Assembly (NCBI GenBank): GCA_002404605.1
Contig: DHKA01000036.1
Span: 1-18,125 of the forward strand
DNA from: Clostridiales bacterium UBA4706
GTDB taxonomy: Bacteria > Bacillota > Clostridia > Oscillospirales > Oscillospiraceae
Length of the DNA stretch: 18,125 bases
Direction of reading: 5' to 3'
This document shows positions 7,173 to 14,329 of this stretch, piece after piece. Both the position numbers and the translations under genes were made by a program. Position 1 is the first letter of the stretch, and each line of letters opens with the position of its first letter. The notes under the pieces were generated by a model. The model made no database searches. It was not told where the DNA came from and was given only the letters and a program-made list of their open reading frames with translations.

Positions 7173-7220
7173 GAAACCGGTCTCCCCCGAAAAAACGTCG
7201 GGGGAGACCGGTTTCGTTTA
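7173..7220 (+). terminator. typA terminator (18-bp perfect stem)
   Basis: GAAACCGGTCTCCCCCGA (7173-7190) and its exact complement (7198-7215) flank a 7-nt A-rich loop (AAAAACG). The stem is long and GC-rich, but the following CGTTTA is a weak U-tract. It starts 13 nt after the typA stop and separates typA from the next transcription unit. Confidence 0.7.
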
Positions 7221-7292
7221 GCGTTTCCACTAAGAATATGCCGGAGAAAAAGTGCAAAATGCCAAATCTTCCCTGTACGACACGGTTCTCTA

Positions 7293-7321
7293 TTGACGGG
7301 GTATACAATCTATACTATGAT
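7293..7321 (+). promoter_or_regulatory. Promoter of the gntR-ABC transporter operon
   Basis: TTGACG (7293-7298), a 17-nt spacer and TATGAT (7316-7321): 5/6 matches at both hexamers. The predicted transcription start (~7328) is immediately before the palindromic operator. This also rules out an upstream ATG at 7238 as the regulator start, since it would precede the promoter. Confidence 0.7.
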
Positions 7322-7330
7322 GAACGCACC

Positions 7331-7348
7331 AACTGGTATATACCAGTT
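7331..7348. promoter_or_regulatory. GntR/HutC-type operator (perfect 18-bp palindrome)
   Basis: AACTGGTATATACCAGTT is fully symmetrical and lies at the predicted transcription start. Its ACTGGT...ACCAGT halves match the operator form known for HutC-subfamily regulators of aminosugar use (NagR/YvoA and DasR sites). The adjacent gene encodes such a regulator, so autorepression and control of the transporter are the simplest reading. Binding is inferred. Confidence 0.8.
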
Positions 7349-7402
7349 GACCCCAGTCAGTTTATTATGGCGGGCTCTCGCCGGAACGGAGGACCGCGCA
7401 TC

Positions 7403-8170
7403 ATGCAGGAACGATCGCTTTATAAAACGATACGCGACGATCTCCTCCGCGCCATTGAAAACGGCAGTCTCCAGCCCGATCAGGCGCTCCCCTCGGAGCG
7501 CGAGCTCTGCCAGCGGTACGGCACGAGCCGCATGACCGTGCGACACGCCGTCGCGGAGCTGGAATCGCTCGGCTCGGTGTACCGGATGCAGGGGAAGGGA
7601 ACGTTCGTTTCTGCCAGCAAGCTCATCCAGCCGCTCATGCAGGTGTCCGGGTTTACGGAGGATATGGCAAAGCGCGGCAAGAAGGCAAGCTCGCAGATCC
7701 TCTTCGCCGGGGAAAAGAAGGCGGACACGGCCATCGCACGGGGGCTTCGCATCGCGCCCGGCGAGCCGTACATCCTCATCCGCCGCCTGCGTCTGGCCGA
7801 CGGCGTGCCGATGGCGATCGAAAATACCGCCCTCAACGCCGAGCTCTGCCGCGGCGTCCTTGATACCGATCTCAAAAACCACTCGCTCTATGCCGCACTC
7901 ACGAGCCGCGGCCTTGCGCTCAAGACCGGCGAGCAGTATATGGAAGCCGCGCTTGCCGACGCGGCGCAGGCCAGGCTTCTCGATATCCCGGAGGGCGCGC
8001 CCGTGCTGCTCATCGAGCGCCACGTCACAAACCCCGAGGGCGTCACCGTGGAGGTGACGTATTCCGCCTATCGGGGCGACAGCTACCGGTTTTACATCGA
8101 ATTTGACGGCGTGAACCGGGTCAACACCGTATCCACATCCCCCAAAGGGATTTCGGATAACATTATTTAA
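7403..8170 (+). CDS. GntR-family regulator, HutC/UTRA subfamily (aminosugar-responsive)
   Basis: 255 residues. Residues 5-70 form the GntR winged helix-turn-helix (LPSERELCQRYGTSRMTVR, then a wing with GKGTFVS); residues ~90-232 form a UTRA effector domain (ILIRRLRLADGVPMAIE, ending VEVTYSAYRGDSYRFYIEF). Relatives NagR/YvoA and DasR respond to GlcN-6-P or GlcNAc-6-P. Here GlcNAc-6-P is the product of the downstream MurQ, so it is a plausible inducer (inference). In-frame ATGs exist at 7238 and 7367, but the first precedes the promoter; the ATG at 7403 has GGAGG (7388-7392) 10 nt upstream and gives the normal family N-terminus. The gene lies 21 nt before the binding-protein gene, so both share a transcript. 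Confidence 0.9.
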   Translation: MQERSLYKTIRDDLLRAIENGSLQPDQALPSERELCQRYGTSRMTVRHAVAELESLGSVYRMQGKGTFVSASKLIQPLMQVSGFTEDMAKRGKKASSQILFAGEKKADTAIARGLRIAPGEPYILIRRLRLADGVPMAIENTALNAELCRGVLDTDLKNHSLYAALTSRGLALKTGEQYMEAALADAAQARLLDIPEGAPVLLIERHVTNPEGVTVEVTYSAYRGDSYRFYIEFDGVNRVNTVSTSPKGISDNII

Positions 8171-8191
8171 GGAAGAAAAAGGAGCGTCAAC

Positions 8192-9625
8192 ATGAAAAAG
8201 ATCCTTGCACTGATCCTTGCCCTCGTTATGCTCTTCGCTCTCGCCGCCTGCGGCCAGCAGCCCGCTGCGCAGGAGCCGACCGAAGCGCCTGCCGAGCAGC
8301 CCGCGGAACAGCCCGCCGAGCAGCCGACGGAAGAGGAGCCCACCCCCGACACCATCACCGTGATGGTTCCCCCGGTCTCCGGTACCTACCAGGACGACAT
8401 CGAAACCTGGATCGCTGATTTCAACAAGCTCTACCCGCACCTCACCGTGGAAGTGATCAAAACCTCCTGGGACGATCACAACGGCAAGCTCTCCACCATG
8501 GCGAACGCCGGCGAAGCTCCGGACATCGCCGAGGTATCCTACGCCTCCATCGGTTCCTTTGTTGATCTCGGCGTTGCCGTGGACATTGCGAAGTACATGG
8601 ATCCCGAGCGTCTGGCCGACTACGATCAGAACGCGCTCGACTACATGAGCATTGAGAACACCGTTTACGGTCTGCCCATTTACATCACCATTCAGGCTCT
8701 CGGCGCCAACAAGGACATGCTCGAGGCCGCCGGCGCCGACGTTGCGAAGATTCAGTCCGAAGGCTGGACCTACGAGGAGTTCCTCGAAGTCATCAAGAAC
8801 GGCACCACCAAGGATTGCTTCGGCTTTGTGTTCGCCAACTCCGGCGTCACCGCGTCCGACTTTCTGAACATCTTCGGCGTTGCCGCGGGTATCAATAACG
8901 CCTTCACCAGCGATCTCAAGTATGCCTACACCTCCGACAACATGCTCAAGCTGCTCGAGGCCGTGGAAGAGATGACCAAGTCCGGCTACATGCCCAACTA
9001 CGGCGTCGAAGCCGGTCAGCGCATGGTCATGTGCGAGCAGGGTAAAGCTATGATCTTCGGCAAGGCCATGCCGCTCTTCGAGAACAACATCAACAAGAAC
9101 AATGCCGCTCTTGAGGCCAATGACGGCTCTGCGGTCGAAAACTCCATCCCCGTGAAGTACGCGTTCCTGCCCGTTCCGACGATGGAAGGCGCGGAAGCCT
9201 CCTGCTTCGGCACCGTGGACGGTATGATCGCCCTCCGCAACAACAAGACCACCGACGAGCACCTGAAGAACGTCTGCCTGTTCATGGACTACATCTGCTC
9301 CGGCGAGCGTGTTGCCGCCGTTGACCAGACTCTGCTCCTTGAGCCCGTCTGCCAGACCGGTCGCGACGCTTACGTCTCCCCCGAAGGTCTTGACGAAGGC
9401 AACGTTGCCTCTGCCGCCCGCTGCATCGGCCTTGTCGTTGCGCCTCCCGCCGGCGTGACCGCCGAGCAGAGCGCTGCGGCCAAGACCATCATGGACGAGA
9501 CCATCGTTCCGAAGTTCCAGGCCCTCCTCTCCGGCGAAGCCACCGCGCAGGAAGTCTATGACGCTCTCTGCACCGCCGCCATCGAGGCGTTCGGCGCCGA
9601 CGGCTGCGTCTCCGGCACTCTCTGA
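8192..9625 (+). CDS. ABC transporter sugar-binding lipoprotein (family 1 SBP)
   Basis: 477 residues. A type II signal peptide (MKKILALILA start) ends in the lipobox LAAC with Cys20 as the lipidated residue, so the protein is anchored outside the membrane. A Pro/Glu/Ala tether follows, including three AEQP-type repeats (34-45), then a family 1 extracellular binding domain starting near TPDTITVMVPP. Features such as APDIAEVSYASIG and YGLPIYITIQALGANKDML are typical of carbohydrate-binding members. Location with murQ, anmK, namZ and nagZ suggests the ligand is MurNAc, a GlcNAc-MurNAc disaccharide or an anhydro form; the sequence alone does not show it. GGAG at 8181-8184 is 7 nt from the ATG. Two hairpins and a repeat separate it from the permeases, which probably raises its expression above theirs. 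Confidence 0.9.
   Translation: MKKILALILALVMLFALAACGQQPAAQEPTEAPAEQPAEQPAEQPTEEEPTPDTITVMVPPVSGTYQDDIETWIADFNKLYPHLTVEVIKTSWDDHNGKLSTMANAGEAPDIAEVSYASIGSFVDLGVAVDIAKYMDPERLADYDQNALDYMSIENTVYGLPIYITIQALGANKDMLEAAGADVAKIQSEGWTYEEFLEVIKNGTTKDCFGFVFANSGVTASDFLNIFGVAAGINNAFTSDLKYAYTSDNMLKLLEAVEEMTKSGYMPNYGVEAGQRMVMCEQGKAMIFGKAMPLFENNINKNNAALEANDGSAVENSIPVKYAFLPVPTMEGAEASCFGTVDGMIALRNNKTTDEHLKNVCLFMDYICSGERVAAVDQTLLLEPVCQTGRDAYVSPEGLDEGNVASAARCIGLVVAPPAGVTAEQSAAAKTIMDETIVPKFQALLSGEATAQEVYDALCTAAIEAFGADGCVSGTL
8291..8326 (+). repeat. Three 12-bp tandem repeats in the lipoprotein tether
   Basis: Three consecutive 12-bp units (GCCGAGCAGCCC, GCGGAACAGCCC, GCCGAGCAGCCG) encode AEQP three times in the linker behind the lipid anchor. 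Copy number could vary by slippage and alter tether length. Confidence 0.7.
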
Positions 9626-9662
9626 GAGCTGACGGACATCTCGTAAATACAGCAACCCACCT

Positions 9663-9693
9663 TTGCCCCGCCCGGCATGGCCGGGCGGGGCAA
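9663..9693 (+). terminator. Terminator-like hairpin after the binding-protein gene
   Basis: TTGCCCCGCCCGGC (9663-9676) pairs perfectly with 9680-9693 around an ATG loop, giving 14 bp. It is followed by TTCATTTCAT, a weak U-rich tract. It lies 37 nt after the SBP stop and probably acts as a partial terminator or mRNA 3' stabiliser, a common arrangement when the binding protein is made in excess over the permeases. Confidence 0.6.
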
Positions 9694-9699
9694 TTCATT

Positions 9700-9726
9700 T
9701 CATCCCGAAGCAATGCTTCGGGATGA
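9700..9726. repeat. Perfect 12-bp inverted repeat
   Basis: TCATCCCGAAGC (9700-9711) and GCTTCGGGATGA (9715-9726) flank an AAT loop. It sits just before the second copy of the 131-nt repeat, in the same relative position as the unrelated hairpin at 5044-5079. Confidence 0.6.
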
Positions 9727-9732
9727 GGTGGC

Positions 9733-9863
9733 TGCGGCTCGCCGCAGCGCACTCGCTCCGCTCGCACGTTTGCGAGCCGAGCGGTATTTTCTCCGACGCA
9801 CATGTCGCCGGAGAAAATGATCTCATTTATTTGCTCCTGCGGGAGCAAACTCTGCGAGGCTTT
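9733..9863 (+). repeat. 131-nt multi-hairpin intergenic repeat, copy 2
   Basis: The second copy of the element at 5086-5216, same strand and same length. Stems: CGGCTCGC (9735-9742) with GCGAGCCG (9772-9779); ATTTTCTCCG (9786-9795) with CGGAGAAAAT (9809-9818), unchanged; TTTGCTCC (9830-9837) with GGAGCAAA (9842-9849). Compared with copy 1, C-G becomes T-A in stem 1 (bases 9739 and 9775) and G-C becomes T-A in stem 3 (9835 and 9844), so pairing is kept. It ends 39 nt before the permease start and so lies in the mRNA leader of the permease genes. Confidence 0.8.
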
Positions 9864-9902
9864 GATAGAGCCGCGTTTGATTCGATTCGTGGAGGGAAGA
9901 CT

Positions 9903-10814
9903 ATGAGCAAAGCCAGAGGAAGAACGCTCGCCGACCGCCGGTTCCGGTTCACCAGCGAGGATCGGTGGGGCTATTTCTTCATATTTGTTGCCATGGTGGT
10001 GTTCGTGACGTTCACGCTCTACCCCGTGGTCAGCGCCGTGCGCACGAGCTTTCTGAAGTACAGACCCTTCGGCTCGGAGTTCATCGGGCTGAAGAACTAT
10101 ATCGACACCTTCAAAAGCCCGCTCTTTTATAAAGCGGTGAAGAACACCATTGTGTACACGGTCGTCGTGGTTCCTCTGTCACTGCTGATCGCCTTCTCCA
10201 TTGCGATCATGATTTTGCCGTTCAAGAAGAAAACGCAGTCGGTGTTCAAGTCCATTTACTATCTGCCCGGCATCGCCTCGGGCGTGGCGCTCTCGGTCGT
10301 GTGGCTGTGGCTGTATGATTCCTCGCCGGACGGCCTTTTCAACCAGGTGCTGATGTTCTTCGGCATCCCCGCGCAGAACTGGCTCTCCAGCTCGAAAACG
10401 TCCATGCTCTCGCTGATGCTCATGGCGATCCTCTCCGGGCAGGGCAGCAACATCATCATTTACATAGCCGCGCTTCTCGGCATCGACAACAGCTACTTTG
10501 AAGCCGCCGAGCTCGACGGCGCAACGTTCTTCCAGAAGGTGCGCTATATCGTATTCCCGCTCGTGAAGCCGACGACGCTTTTCCTTCTCGTGACGGGCAT
10601 CATCGGCTCGTTCCAGGTGTTCCAGAACGCCTTTATGATGACCGGCGGCGGCCCGGACAACAGCACGACGATGATCGGCCTTCTCATCTACAAAAACGCC
10701 TTCGAGTACTCGAAGTTCGGTCTCGCCTGCGCGCAGGCTATTCTGCTTGCCATCGTCATCGCGCTCATCTCGCTCGTGCAGTTCAAGCTCATGGGCACGG
10801 ACGTCGAATACTGA
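9903..10814 (+). CDS. ABC sugar transporter permease 1 (MalF/UgpA type)
   Basis: 303 residues with about six membrane segments (near 23-45, 82-104, 117-138, 168-192, 224-245, 275-297). The cytoplasmic EAA loop, EAAELDGATFFQKVRYIVFP (200-219), contacts the ATPase. TLYPVVSAVRTSF and the MMTGGGPDNST segment are typical of MalF/UgpA-type permeases. The frame is open further upstream through the repeat, but GGAGGG (9891-9896) lies 6 nt before the ATG at 9903 and the upstream portion is repeat sequence, so I chose this start. It pairs with the next gene to form the membrane channel for the lipoprotein's ligand. No ATPase gene is present; a shared MsmK/UgpC-like ATPase elsewhere is the usual solution in Firmicutes. 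Confidence 0.92.
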   Translation: MSKARGRTLADRRFRFTSEDRWGYFFIFVAMVVFVTFTLYPVVSAVRTSFLKYRPFGSEFIGLKNYIDTFKSPLFYKAVKNTIVYTVVVVPLSLLIAFSIAIMILPFKKKTQSVFKSIYYLPGIASGVALSVVWLWLYDSSPDGLFNQVLMFFGIPAQNWLSSSKTSMLSLMLMAILSGQGSNIIIYIAALLGIDNSYFEAAELDGATFFQKVRYIVFPLVKPTTLFLLVTGIIGSFQVFQNAFMMTGGGPDNSTTMIGLLIYKNAFEYSKFGLACAQAILLAIVIALISLVQFKLMGTDVEY

Positions 10815-10827
10815 AAGGAGGAACGGT

Positions 10828-11697
10828 ATGGCTACGACAGGACTTTACTCTCCCCACGTCAACCACCCCGAAAAACGCATTGCGCGCAATATCCTCCTTG
10901 CGGTGATCCTCATCCTCTTCGCGCTGCTGACGCTGTTCCCGATCTTTTATATGATCATGTCGTCGTTCGGCCCCGCCGTCGCCACGGCGGGCACATCCCG
11001 GAGCATCTTCCCGCGCGTGTGGACGCTTGATTCGTATAAGGCGTTCTTTGAGTTTAGCAAATACTCCGTCCGCTGGATCGGCAACAGTCTTATCGTCGCC
11101 TCGGCAACGGTGGCGGGCAATGTGGTATTCGCCTCCATGGCTGGCTATGCGTTCTCGAAGATCCGCTTCAAGGGCCGCCAGTGGCTGTTCGGGCTGATCC
11201 TCGTGGCGATGATGATCCCGTACCAGGTCACACAGGTGCCGCTCTACATTCTCATTGCGAACAAGCTGCACATGACGAACACCTACGCCGCCATGATCCT
11301 GCCCGGCGTCGTGACATCGTACAACATCTTCCTCGCCAAGCAGTTCTTCACGAGCATCCCCACGCCGCTCATCGAGTCGGCCAAGCTCGACGGCTGCAAC
11401 CAGCTTGGCATTTTCGTGCGCATCATCCTGCCGCTCTCCAAAACCGTGCTGGCGGTCATGGCGATCAACACGTTCCTTTCGAGCTGGAACACGTTCTTCT
11501 GGCCGTTCCTCGTGACGAGCAAGGACTATATGTTCACGATCCAGGTCGGCCTCAAGACCTTCAAGTTTGCGAACGAAACGCTCTTTGCCCCCATGATGGC
11601 GGGCGCGACGCTCTCGGCGCTGCCGATGTTCATTTTGTTCTTCACGTTGCAGAAATACTTCCTCGAAGGCGTCACGATCGGCGCCGTCAAGGGCTGA
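10828..11697 (+). CDS. ABC sugar transporter permease 2 (MalG/UgpE type)
   Basis: 289 residues with six predicted membrane helices, the first near 20-43. The EAA loop, ESAKLDGCNQLGIFVRIILP (183-202), and the MAGYAFSKIRFKGR segment before helix 3 mark the MalG/UgpE family. The start ATG has AAAGGAGG (10814-10821) 6 nt upstream; an in-frame ATG at 10747 lies inside the first permease and has no such signal. The site overlaps the upstream TGA, so both permeases are coupled. A terminator follows 12 nt after the stop. Substrate as for the binding protein: probably a peptidoglycan sugar, inferred from neighbours. Confidence 0.92.
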   Translation: MATTGLYSPHVNHPEKRIARNILLAVILILFALLTLFPIFYMIMSSFGPAVATAGTSRSIFPRVWTLDSYKAFFEFSKYSVRWIGNSLIVASATVAGNVVFASMAGYAFSKIRFKGRQWLFGLILVAMMIPYQVTQVPLYILIANKLHMTNTYAAMILPGVVTSYNIFLAKQFFTSIPTPLIESAKLDGCNQLGIFVRIILPLSKTVLAVMAINTFLSSWNTFFWPFLVTSKDYMFTIQVGLKTFKFANETLFAPMMAGATLSALPMFILFFTLQKYFLEGVTIGAVKG

Positions 11698-11709
11698 TAC
11701 CAGATTCCC

Positions 11710-11743
11710 AAAGGGCTGCTGCGAAACGCAGCGGCCCTTTTGT
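11710..11743 (+). terminator. Rho-independent terminator after the permeases
   Basis: AAAGGGC (11710-11716) with GCCCTTT (11734-11740) and GCTGCG (11718-11723) with CGCAGC (11727-11732) form a 14-position stem (one T-G pair) with an AAA loop, followed by TTTTG. The next gene starts only 18 nt later with its own ribosome binding site and no clear promoter, so termination is probably partial and the catabolic genes are read through at a lower level. Confidence 0.75.
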
Positions 11744-11760
11744 AAGATACGGAGGGTTTT

Positions 11761-12735
11761 ATGGAGCTTCGTTTGTATGACCGCGCGGACGCGCCGGAAG
11801 TCCTGCGGTTGTGGAATACCGCGGGCGCGGCGGCGGGGTACGCGCCGCTCGACGCCGATAAACTTGACGCGCTGCTGCTCGCGCACCCGGCGTTCTGCGG
11901 TGAGAGCACGTTCGTGCTCGAAGAAAAGGGCGCGATCCTTGGTTTTGCCGCGGGCTGCACGGGCAATGCCCTCGCGCATGGCGCGGTGCGCGGCTATGTG
12001 AGCTGCGTGCTGCTTGATGCTTCGTGCGACACGTCGGAGAATACCGCACTGCTGCTCGGCGCGATCGAAGATACGTTCCGCGCCAGGGGGAAGAGCGTCG
12101 CTGCGGTCACATTTTTCAATCCCCTGCGTCTGCCGTGGATCATTCCTGGAACGGACGGCCACCAGCACAACAACATGCCCGGCATACCGAAGGATATACC
12201 GCTCTATGAGCGGATGCTCTCGCTCGGCTACCGCGAGGCGGCGACCGAAATGGCGATGTATCTCGATCTCGCGGCGTTTTCCTATCCCGCCGCGATGGAG
12301 GAGCGCGCGGCGAAAATGGCCGCGCAGGGCTACACCGTAGACTGGTATAAAGAGGGCGTCCACCGTGGCGTGGACGAAATGGTAGCGTCGCTCGATAACT
12401 CCATGTGGGACGCGGAGATCCCCTCCGCGGCACACGGCGGCATGCGCCTGCTCGTCGGACTTTCCGGCGATACGGTCGCGGGCTTCACCGGCCCGGTATA
12501 CCCGGAGCCGACGGGCCGCGGGTACTTTGCGGGTATCGCCGTGGAGGAACGATACCGCGGCCATGGGCTCGGCAAGCTTCTTTTCTACCGGCTCTGCCGC
12601 GCGGAAAAGGAGTGCGGCGCGCAGTATATGTCCCTCTTCACCGGAATCGACAACCCGGCGCAGAACATCTATAAGGAAGCCGGATTCACGCCGCGGCGGT
12701 ATTTCGCCGTGATGATAAAGGAGCTGGAGACATGA
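11761..12735 (+). CDS. Tandem GNAT-family N-acetyltransferase
   Basis: 324 residues, about twice a single GNAT domain. The N-terminal half (1-170) looks like a degenerate GNAT fold (start MELRLYDRADAPEVLRLW; no clear acetyl-CoA loop). The C-terminal half holds the acetyl-CoA motif A, VEERYRGHGLGKLLF (261-275, R264-x-x-G267-x-G269), and motif B, NPAQNIYKEAGF (298-309), so it is the likely active domain. The middle contains GIPKDIPLYERMLSLGY, a segment I do not tie to a known substrate. It starts behind GGAGG (11751-11755) and overlaps the PIG-L gene by ATGA. In a MurNAc operon the acceptor could be an amino sugar such as GlcN or MurN released from N-deacetylated peptidoglycan; that is inference. 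Confidence 0.8.
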   Translation: MELRLYDRADAPEVLRLWNTAGAAAGYAPLDADKLDALLLAHPAFCGESTFVLEEKGAILGFAAGCTGNALAHGAVRGYVSCVLLDASCDTSENTALLLGAIEDTFRARGKSVAAVTFFNPLRLPWIIPGTDGHQHNNMPGIPKDIPLYERMLSLGYREAATEMAMYLDLAAFSYPAAMEERAAKMAAQGYTVDWYKEGVHRGVDEMVASLDNSMWDAEIPSAAHGGMRLLVGLSGDTVAGFTGPVYPEPTGRGYFAGIAVEERYRGHGLGKLLFYRLCRAEKECGAQYMSLFTGIDNPAQNIYKEAGFTPRRYFAVMIKELET

Positions 12736-13430
12736 GCAAAACGATATTGGCCGTCGGTGCGCACATCGGCGACATGGAGCTGACCTGCGGCGCACTGCTC
12801 GCCGCGAACGCCGTGCACGGCGGCCGCAGCGTGACGCTTGCGCTCACCGCCGGGGAGAAGGGCGCGCCCGCCGGAGCGGACGTCGCCGAATACCGGAAAA
12901 GCAAGGTCGCCGAGGCGGAGGCCTTTGCCGCCGAGCTCGGGGGCGAGGCGATCGTGCTCGACTATCCGGACGGGCTGCTGCCCGATAACGACGAGGCGCG
13001 CTTCGCCGTGTGCGATGTCATCCGCCGCGTGAAGCCGGATATCCTCATTACCCACCACGCCCACAGCATGCACAAGGATCACGCGGCGTGCCACCGTATC
13101 GTGACGGATGCCTGGTTTTATGCCGCCATCGAGGGCTTTGAACGCGATCTTCCCCGCCACTTTGCCCGCCATCTGTACTATGCGGAAAACTGGGAGGACG
13201 CCGAGGGCTTCCAGCCCTATGTATATCTCGACGTGTCCGACGGCTTCACGCTCTGGGAAAAGGCTATCGAGCACCACTGGTTCGCCGTGCACAGCACGAG
13301 CTTTCCCTACAAGGAATACTATTCCCATCTCAAACGTCTGCGCGGCATCGAGGGGCGGAAGGGATACTGCGAGTGCTTTATGATCCCCGCCGAGCAGATG
13401 CGCATCGTCAAAAAACTGGAGGACGAGTGA
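12732..13430 (+). CDS. PIG-L/LmbE-family deacetylase-like protein with variant metal motif
   Basis: 232 residues, normal size for the fold. PIG-L enzymes are zinc-dependent N-deacetylases of GlcNAc-type substrates (MshB, BshB, PIG-L). The usual AHPDD motif is AHIGDME here (A10-E16): H11 and D14 fit the zinc ligands, but the position of the first Asp, the usual catalytic base, is Gly13. The second motif, THHAHSMHKDH (107-117), keeps the histidine-rich zinc site. The conserved Arg/Glu helix (RKSKVAEAEAFAAELG, 55-70) and YPDG are present. I recall AHxGDxE as a recurring subgroup, so it may be active by another residue or on another bond. It is joined to the GNAT (ATGA) and MurQ (TGAATG) genes, so it should act on the same sugars. 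Confidence 0.82.
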   Translation: MSKTILAVGAHIGDMELTCGALLAANAVHGGRSVTLALTAGEKGAPAGADVAEYRKSKVAEAEAFAAELGGEAIVLDYPDGLLPDNDEARFAVCDVIRRVKPDILITHHAHSMHKDHAACHRIVTDAWFYAAIEGFERDLPRHFARHLYYAENWEDAEGFQPYVYLDVSDGFTLWEKAIEHHWFAVHSTSFPYKEYYSHLKRLRGIEGRKGYCECFMIPAEQMRIVKKLEDE

Positions 13431-14327
13431 ATGACCGACATCGGAAAACTGGCCACCGAGCAGCGCAATGCCGCCTCGGAGCATATCGACCGTCTGCCGA
13501 CGCTCGATATGGTTCGTCTTATCAATAACGAGGATAAAAAGGTCGCCGGAGCGGTCGAAGCGGTGTGCCCGCAGATCGCCGAAGCCATTGACGGCATCTA
13601 TGCGCGGATGCAGCGCGGCGGGCGGCTCATCTATACCGGCTGCGGCACGTCCGGCCGTCTCGGTGTTCTCGACGCCGCCGAATGCCCACCGACATACTCG
13701 ACCGACCCGGAGCGTGTCCGCGCGGTGATCGCGGGCGGCTACGGCGCGATGTTCGCCGCCGTGGAGGGTGCGGAGGATGACCGACCCCTCGGCGCGGAGG
13801 ACCTGAAGGCGCTGCATCTGACGAAGGAAGACAGCGTCGTCGGTATCGCCGCGAGCGGGAGGACGCCGTATGTGCTCGGTGCGCTGGATTACGCGAAGAG
13901 CGTCGGCGCACTCACCGTCGCAGTCACGTGCTGCCCCGGCTGTGAGGCCGAGACGCACGCCGATATCGCCATCTCCCCCGCGCCGGGGCCGGAGGTCATC
14001 ACCGGCTCCACGCGCATGAAGAGCGGCACGGCGCAGAAAATGATTTTGAATATGCTCTCCACCGGCGTGATGGTGAAGCTCGGCAAGGTCTACGGCAACC
14101 TCATGGTGGACGTAAAGGCCTCAAACGAAAAACTGCGCGAGCGGTGCGTGCGCATCGTGCGCCAGGCGACCGGCGCGGAGGACGCCGCGGCGCGCGCGGC
14201 ACTTACCGAGACGAACTACGCCTGCAAAACAGCCATCGTCATGCTGCTGCTCGGCGTGGATAAGGCCGCGGCGGAGACGCTGCTCGCGCGCGCGAACGGC
14301 CGTGTCGCCGCGGCGCTGGAGGGCTGA
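13431..14327 (+). CDS. murQ: N-acetylmuramic acid 6-phosphate etherase MurQ
   Basis: 298 residues, the normal MurQ length. It removes the D-lactyl ether from MurNAc-6-P in the cytoplasm, giving GlcNAc-6-P and D-lactate. The SIS domain shows YTGCGTSGRLGVLDAAECPP (68-87) with E84, the equivalent of E. coli E83, and E115 in EGAEDD, the equivalent of E114, the two catalytic glutamates. STRMKSGTAQKMILNMLST is the GckR/MurQ signature, and the C-terminal helical domain ends with the expected NACKTA-like segment (NYACKTAIVMLLLG). The ATG follows the preceding TGA directly, with GGAGG (13418-13422) 8 nt upstream. This gene is the strongest evidence that the cluster handles MurNAc. Confidence 0.97.
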   Translation: MTDIGKLATEQRNAASEHIDRLPTLDMVRLINNEDKKVAGAVEAVCPQIAEAIDGIYARMQRGGRLIYTGCGTSGRLGVLDAAECPPTYSTDPERVRAVIAGGYGAMFAAVEGAEDDRPLGAEDLKALHLTKEDSVVGIAASGRTPYVLGALDYAKSVGALTVAVTCCPGCEAETHADIAISPAPGPEVITGSTRMKSGTAQKMILNMLSTGVMVKLGKVYGNLMVDVKASNEKLRERCVRIVRQATGAEDAAARAALTETNYACKTAIVMLLLGVDKAAAETLLARANGRVAAALEG

Positions 14328-14329
14328 GC

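Noticed and set aside
7238..7402. N-terminal extension of the GntR protein from the ATG at 7238
   Set aside because: It would start upstream of the -35 hexamer and translate through the operator; the ATG at 7403 has a ribosome binding site and the usual family N-terminus.
7310..9655. 781-residue minus-strand open frame opposite gntR and the binding-protein gene
   Set aside because: It runs across two well-supported genes and their shared leader, is low in recognisable motifs, and is a typical GC-rich antisense shadow.
9663..9902. N-terminal extension of permease 1
   Set aside because: The extra 80 residues come from a terminator hairpin and the intergenic repeat; the ATG at 9903 has a GGAGGG site and fits the permease family.
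12336..12351. ACTGGTATA half-site inside the GNAT gene as a second operator
   Set aside because: The second half of the palindrome is missing and the site is within coding sequence.
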